NCBI GenBank assembly: GCA_019113455.1
Contig: DXHG01000242.1
Location: forward strand, 1-10,602
Direction of reading: 5' to 3'
DNA length: 10,602 nucleotides
Origin: Candidatus Treponema faecavium
GTDB taxonomy: Bacteria > Spirochaetota > Spirochaetia > Treponematales > Treponemataceae
A program made the position numbers and the translations under genes. Numbering within the stretch: the stretch's first letter is position 1; each line of letters opens with the position of its first letter. Below are positions 6,917 to 10,602 of this stretch, piece after piece. The notes beneath the pieces were generated by a model. The model saw only the letters and a program-made list of their open reading frames with translations. It did not search any database and was not told the DNA's origin.

Positions 6917-6945
6917 ATCATACGACAGATTGCTGAACGCCGCAA
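6917..6945 (-). promoter_or_regulatory. Promoter of the TRAP solute-binding gene
   Basis: Minus strand: TTGCGG (6945-6940), a 17-base spacer, TATGAT (6922-6917). The -10 matches consensus at five of six positions, the -35 mainly in its TTG. Transcription would start near 6910, at the GAGAGG ribosome-binding site (6910-6905), giving a leader of about 14 bases and supporting the start at 6896. Confidence 0.55.
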
Positions 6946-7437
6946 CAGGCTATTTTAACACACAAATAATTCTTTTATGCGGGAGACTGGATACAGGAGA
7001 GAATGTACTGTAACATAGAAGAAAAACTCAAAGTGCTCATGCCGTACCGGCAGTTATACCATTAAAACAATCAGGAGCGTATGGAACACTGAAAGCGCAT
7101 AAGGCGCGTGAATGGATAGTCATGAACCTTACCAAGGGCGAAAACGTATTTGACACTCCGTTTAAGAAGACTGTTCCTGATTGCTTTAAGCGGCAGACAG
7201 GCGCAGCACGAGTATCTCTTCCATCAAGCCTCCTGCTCATAGCGCAAAAAATAACGATACTGATATACTTTCATTGCCGGCTTTTTCTCTGGCCGTATAT
7301 GCCAATACCCGACAGACACACTGCGCCGTGCCGGCATACCGACGGCACGGCGCCGCTGTACAGCGCGTCATTTTTAGCAAAACACGGCATGCACGTTTAC
7401 CGCCGCAGCTTTTCTGCCGAAAATAAAACCAGACACC
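6946..7437. other. Region without a supported gene between divergent genes
   Basis: Reading frames exist on both strands (for example 7122-7517 plus and 7037-7240 minus) but overlap each other, lack family resemblance and have poor ribosome-binding sites. The region holds the inverted-repeat pair at 7062/7189. No convincing recombinase promoter was seen; TATACT near 7265 has no good -35. Confidence 0.5.
7062..7189. repeat. Pair of 17-bp inverted repeats bounding 128 bp
   Basis: TTAAAACAATCAGGAGC (7062-7078) and, inverted, TTAAAGCAATCAGGAAC (7189-7173) match at 15 of 17 bases, and both ends begin with TTAA. This resembles the ends of a small non-autonomous element, but a chance match at this distance is not excluded. 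Confidence 0.3.
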
Positions 7438-8403
7438 ATGGACACGGCACAGCTTTCAGACAGTCAGTTCTTTTCTCAGGAAGCGCTGCAGCATTTTATT
7501 CAGGCGCAAAGCGATAAAGCCGCCGATCTTTCGAATATGTCGGCGCAGGAATTTATCACCCGTTTGCAAAAATATGCTGAGCAGGAGCGGCAGCAGGCAT
7601 TCAACAAGAAAATAAAGCTTTCCAGTGTGGAATACGACGGCGAAAAGGATTTGTTTCTTGACACGTTTACCAGCGAAGATACGCGCGACGCATACTGCCG
7701 TTCCATCAACTTCGCCGAGAACTATGCGGCAACGCTTGATAAATCACTGCTCGAATTTACGCCTGCGGAAGCCGATGATTTTATCTATTCCCTCACAGAG
7801 CGCTCTCCTGCATCAGTCCGACGCGACGTAGCGGCCGTTTCAAGTTTTTTTACGTTCCTTGAACGGCGCCATAAGGGAATTCAAAATCCGTTCAGGGGAA
7901 CCAGGGCGCGGCCTAAAAAACGGCCCGTGCGGCCTGAAGCATATCCGTGCACGGAAGAAGTAAACTATATTATTTCGCATCTCAAAGACAAAAAACTAGC
8001 CGCAATTATCTACATCATGGCTTATCGGGGGCTCCGTGTCGGCGCTTTTCAAGGGCTTTCTATCCGCGGCGGACAGTTTAAGACGATAAGCAAAGGAAAA
8101 GAATACCGAGGCACATTCAGTGCAGAAATTATCAGCATGATAAAAGAGCTGAAACTTCCGATGAGCAATCCGTTTTCTGATATATCCACGGTAAGTCTTA
8201 AGTCCAAAATAAAGTATGAAATTGAAAAAATGTACCGCGCAGGCGCAATTAAAGCTCCCTACTCCGCCCATGATTTCAGACATTATTACGCGGCGCAGGA
8301 ATATGCCGCAGATCACGATATATACCGCGTGTCAAAACTGCTCAATCACGCAAATATCGCCATTACCGAAACGTACCTCAAAAGTATCCATGTGCTTATG
8401 TAA
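7438..8403 (+). CDS. Tyrosine-type site-specific recombinase/integrase
   Basis: A 321-residue tyrosine recombinase that would cut and rejoin DNA through a 3'-phosphotyrosine. The core-binding (SAM-like) domain is about residues 70-155, ending in a basic linker (RARPKKRPVRP). The catalytic domain holds the full set: R200 in AYRGLRVGAFQGL, K219 in ISKGKE, H278 and R281 in HDFRH, H304 in LLNHANI, and nucleophile Y313 in TETYL. The first 60 or so residues extend beyond the usual Xer length. The protein ends only eight residues after Y313, whereas XerC/XerD typically have a longer C-terminal helix that docks on the neighbouring subunit. ATG at 7438 is the only good start, although no strong ribosome-binding site precedes it; the frame is closed by a TAG at 7375. 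It stands alone between divergent and independently promoted neighbours, more like an element integrase or genus-specific recombinase than a housekeeping Xer. Confidence 0.9.
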   Translation: MDTAQLSDSQFFSQEALQHFIQAQSDKAADLSNMSAQEFITRLQKYAEQERQQAFNKKIKLSSVEYDGEKDLFLDTFTSEDTRDAYCRSINFAENYAATLDKSLLEFTPAEADDFIYSLTERSPASVRRDVAAVSSFFTFLERRHKGIQNPFRGTRARPKKRPVRPEAYPCTEEVNYIISHLKDKKLAAIIYIMAYRGLRVGAFQGLSIRGGQFKTISKGKEYRGTFSAEIISMIKELKLPMSNPFSDISTVSLKSKIKYEIEKMYRAGAIKAPYSAHDFRHYYAAQEYAADHDIYRVSKLLNHANIAITETYLKSIHVLM

Positions 8404-8425
8404 CAGCGGCGCTGCACACTTTTTT
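8404..8425 (+). terminator. Weak terminator candidate after the recombinase
   Basis: Immediately after the stop codon, CAGC-GGC-GCTG (8404-8414) is followed after five bases by six T (8420-8425). The stem is only 4 bp. A second similar hairpin, CACG-CGG-CGTG (8479-8489) before TTTTC, lies further on. Both are marginal. Confidence 0.3.
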
Positions 8426-8486
8426 GTCTTTTCGCGGAACAGGCAGGGATTAGCGTCAGGACAGCAGCGGCGGTACGGCACGCGGC

Positions 8487-8527
8487 GTGTTTTCTTTGTT
8501 TGTCAGGGGACTTCTGCTTCAGAGGCG
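8487..8527 (+). repeat. Dispersed repeat, right copy
   Basis: GTGTTTTCT (8487-8495), GGGGAC (8506-8511) and TCTGCTTCAGAGGCG (8513-8527) repeat the blocks at 5161-5198 in the same order and direction. It lies about 85-125 bases after the recombinase stop codon. Confidence 0.6.
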
Positions 8528-8568
8528 GGTATCTCCCATAAAAAGACAACAGGGCGCAATCTATTACC

Positions 8569-8596
8569 TTGACAAATTACCGCCTCCGCATACAAT
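8569..8596 (+). promoter_or_regulatory. Strong sigma-70-type promoter of the protease-rsmE operon; predicts leaderless mRNA
   Basis: TTGACA (8569-8574, perfect), a 16-base spacer, TACAAT (8591-8596, five of six), then six bases to the ATG at 8603. The expected start of transcription, about seven bases after the -10, falls on the A of the ATG. There is no ribosome-binding site in the space available. Confidence 0.75.
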
Positions 8597-8602
8597 AGTA
8601 GA

Positions 8603-10132
8603 ATGAAAAAAATTCTGTACGCAATCAGGCATACTCCGTTCGGCACAGCGGCCGCCGCTGTGTGCTTTTCGTTTTTTATATTACTTTCTTCCGAATCATT
8701 CGCCGCAGCGCCTGCCGGCACAACCGATACCGAAGCACAGCATGAAATAGAACTTCACCAGTATATCCAGCTGCTCGGCAGCGTGTTTGAATTTGCACAG
8801 CGCAATTACGTTGATGAAATCGATCCCGCGGAATTATACAAGGGCGCGATGAACGGTCTCATGAACGCGTTCGGTGATCCGTACACTTCATATCTTGACA
8901 CATCGATGATGCGCGATTTGTCGGCAACGACGTCAGGCAGTTTCGGCGGCGTAGGGCTCACGATCAGCAAGGCGTTTGAATCCACGCCTGAAGATCCGGC
9001 CTACGTGCTTGTCGCTTCTCCGATAGAAGACGGTCCGGGATACAAGGCCGGCATACAGGCAGGAGATCTGATTGTCGAAATAGACGGACAGAACACCGCC
9101 GACATATCCATGGACGATGTGCTTTCGCTGCTCCGCGGCAAAGAGAACACTACCGTCGATCTGCTTATCAGGCGCGGAAAAACGATGGAATTCGCCGTTA
9201 CGCTCACACGCGCAATTATAGAAGTGCCCACGGTCAAGTACGGCATGATCGATTCAACCGGCTATCTGCGCATTATCGAGTTTACGCCGCAGACCGCCTC
9301 CCGCGTGCAGGAGGCGCTTGATTCGTTTGAGAAAGAAGGCTATACAAGCCTTATCATCGATTTAAGAAACAATCCGGGCGGTCTTATCGCGAGCGTCGCC
9401 GATGTCGCTGATAAATTCATTGATTCCGGCACGATTGTGTCAACAAAAAGCCGGCTCACCTATGAAAACTCGGTATACACAGCGTCTCCTAAAAGCACGA
9501 CGGTGCCAAAGGGCCTGCCGATTGCGGTGCTTATAAACCGAGGTTCGGCAAGCGCTTCCGAAATACTTGCCGGCGCGCTTAAAGACCACCATATTGCCTA
9601 TCTTGTCGGAGAACGCACATTCGGCAAAGGTTCGGTGCAGCAGCCCATTCCCCTGCCGAACCAGGACGGCATCAAGATCACTATCGCGCGGTATTACACG
9701 CCGTCCGACGTAAATATAGACAAAATCGGTATTCCGCCGGATAAAGAAGTATTGTTCCCCGAATTTTCCGAAGAGGAGGAAACCGCATACGTCGAACTCA
9801 TTGAAAGCGGCGTTATCGCCGCGTATGTAGAAGAGCATCCTGATCTCAACGAGCAGGAAATTGCGGCATACGCACAAACACTCTCACAAGACTATGCGCT
9901 TGACCTGCGCACGCTGCGCCGGCTGATACGCATGGAAACGGAACGCACCGGTCCTGCAAGCTTGTACGATCTTGATTTTGATATTCAGCTGTGCGCGGCG
10001 CTTGACGTTGTCGCCGCCGATAATTTCTCCGCACTCGTACACAACGCAAAAACGCTTAAAGAACTGCAGGAAGAGGCTGCCGCGCAGGAGGAACTGGCAA
10101 AATCAGAGACGGAGCCTGCTCCGGCAATGTAA
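8603..10132 (+). CDS. ctp: S41-family carboxy-terminal processing protease (Ctp), exported
   Basis: A PDZ-containing serine protease that trims or degrades proteins from their C-termini outside the cytoplasm. The 509-residue product begins MKKILYAIRH, with a hydrophobic stretch at 15-28 and likely signal-peptidase cleavage at SFA/AA (about 33-35). An N-terminal helical segment (about 50-100, with DPYTSYLD) leads to a PDZ domain at about 114-205 (GGVGLTI, AGIQAGDLIVEIDG). The protease core carries LRNNPGG (254-260) and the Ser-Lys-Gln set: S317 in RGSASASEI, K342 and Q346 in FGKGSVQ, with the 25 and 4 residue spacings known from E. coli Prc. After GIPPDKEV a helical, acidic C-terminal region of about 120 residues follows, longer than in minimal CtpA-type enzymes. 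The start codon sits against a strong promoter. rsmE begins on the base after the stop codon, so the two are co-transcribed. Confidence 0.95.
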   Translation: MKKILYAIRHTPFGTAAAAVCFSFFILLSSESFAAAPAGTTDTEAQHEIELHQYIQLLGSVFEFAQRNYVDEIDPAELYKGAMNGLMNAFGDPYTSYLDTSMMRDLSATTSGSFGGVGLTISKAFESTPEDPAYVLVASPIEDGPGYKAGIQAGDLIVEIDGQNTADISMDDVLSLLRGKENTTVDLLIRRGKTMEFAVTLTRAIIEVPTVKYGMIDSTGYLRIIEFTPQTASRVQEALDSFEKEGYTSLIIDLRNNPGGLIASVADVADKFIDSGTIVSTKSRLTYENSVYTASPKSTTVPKGLPIAVLINRGSASASEILAGALKDHHIAYLVGERTFGKGSVQQPIPLPNQDGIKITIARYYTPSDVNIDKIGIPPDKEVLFPEFSEEEETAYVELIESGVIAAYVEEHPDLNEQEIAAYAQTLSQDYALDLRTLRRLIRMETERTGPASLYDLDFDIQLCAALDVVAADNFSALVHNAKTLKELQEEAAAQEELAKSETEPAPAM

Positions 10133-10602
10133 ATGCGGCAGTTTATCGCCTCCCGCGCACCTGACCGCGGCGGAAATCTCGTCATATCTGACAGCAAAGA
10201 CTATAAATATCTGTGCCGCGTGCTCAGGCTTTCCGTTTCCGACAGCATCGCAGTCAGACTGCCGGACGGCGGGCTGTGCGCGATGACCGTGTCCGCAATA
10301 GACGCAAAAACAAAAACCGTTGTGCTGTCGCGCCAGCCGGACGTGCAAGGCGTGTGTGTGTCATGCGGCGCGGAAACCGGCGTGCAGGCGATGCAGGTGG
10401 AACGGGACACGGCAGGCAGTGCGGTAACGTACTGGCTGTTTCAGTTTCTGCCGAAGATGCAGAAAATGGACACGATTATCAGACAGGCAGTAGAAACCGG
10501 CATAGCGCATATCGTGCCTGTTCTGGGGGCCTTTTCTCCGCCGGTACAGGCCAGCGCTGCTGAACGGATGCCGCGCTGGCAGCGGCTGGTCCGTGAGGCG
10601 CG
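10133..10602 (+). CDS. rsmE: 16S rRNA (uracil-1498-N3)-methyltransferase RsmE, 5' part
   Basis: RsmE methylates N3 of a uracil in helix 44 of 16S rRNA using S-adenosylmethionine. The first 156 codons are present and the gene leaves the window. The N-terminal PUA-like part is recognisable (MRQFIAS, YLCRVLRLSVSDSIAVRLPDG, residues 1-46). The SPOUT part begins with QFLPKMQKMDTIIRQAVETG (residues 104-123), which corresponds to the family's K-x-x-(K/R)-M-(x)3-I-x-K-A-x-E-L-G block, then IVPV and RWQRLVREA. The family usually has about 240-260 residues; the S-adenosylmethionine-binding knot lies beyond the edge. The ATG follows the protease TAA directly with no ribosome-binding site at normal spacing (GGAG is 18 bases away), so translation is probably coupled to the protease gene. 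Confidence 0.88.
   Translation, partial: MRQFIASRAPDRGGNLVISDSKDYKYLCRVLRLSVSDSIAVRLPDGGLCAMTVSAIDAKTKTVVLSRQPDVQGVCVSCGAETGVQAMQVERDTAGSAVTYWLFQFLPKMQKMDTIIRQAVETGIAHIVPVLGAFSPPVQASAAERMPRWQRLVREA

Noticed and set aside
7003..7065. 20-residue reading frame starting MYCNIEEKLK after GGAGAG
   Set aside because: The ribosome-binding site is too close to the ATG, and there is no further support.
7122..7517. 131-residue plus-strand reading frame overlapping the start of the recombinase
   Set aside because: It overlaps the recombinase by 80 bases in another frame, has no family resemblance and changes character along its length.
1..10602. tRNA, rRNA or riboswitch
   Set aside because: I looked for cloverleaf-type and conserved rRNA segments in the intergenic regions and saw none; a covariance search would be needed to exclude small RNAs.

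Overview
The window looks like chromosomal DNA from a treponeme-like spirochete of moderate-to-high GC. This rests on a very long N-terminally anchored coiled-coil protein of the kind NCBI calls the SpiroCoCo family, a lipoprotein-type TRAP solute-binding protein with a relaxed lipobox, and overall codon and promoter style. The species cannot be named from sequence alone.

Layout. Positions 1-4245 (minus) hold the first 1415 codons of a giant coiled-coil protein that runs off the left edge. Upstream of it on the same strand is a HAD-family phosphatase (4329-5000, GTG start), separated from it by a small terminator-like hairpin. Positions 5001-5861 have no convincing intact gene. They contain a dispersed-repeat copy, a polypyrimidine tract, a striking array of 15-bp palindromes every 22 bp (5312-5548), and a possible decayed gene. 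Positions 5862-6896 (minus) encode a TRAP-type solute-binding lipoprotein without its membrane partners. About 540 bases without a supported gene follow. Then come a tyrosine recombinase (7438-8403, plus) with a full catalytic set, a second copy of the dispersed repeat, a strong promoter, an S41 carboxy-terminal processing protease (8603-10132), and directly abutting it the 5' part of rsmE (to the right edge).

The genes do not form one pathway. The left side is envelope/cytoskeleton-like and housekeeping; the right side is a protease plus rRNA-methyltransferase operon. The middle (about 5160-8530) looks accessory: it is bounded by two direct copies of a short repeat (15 identical bases plus flanking blocks), carries a recombinase just inside the right copy, and holds an orphan transporter component, gene debris and the palindrome array.

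The most unusual object is the array. Eleven units with consensus TTTGCCGNYGGCAAA recur at 22-bp steps, one step of 23 on each side. The array as a whole is also an imperfect palindrome centred near 5452, in which odd units and the odd-length spacers are mirrored left to right. The period is not a multiple of three, so this is a DNA or RNA structure and not a coding repeat. Two genes (HAD and the protease) have a -10 box ending six bases before the start codon, predicting leaderless mRNAs.
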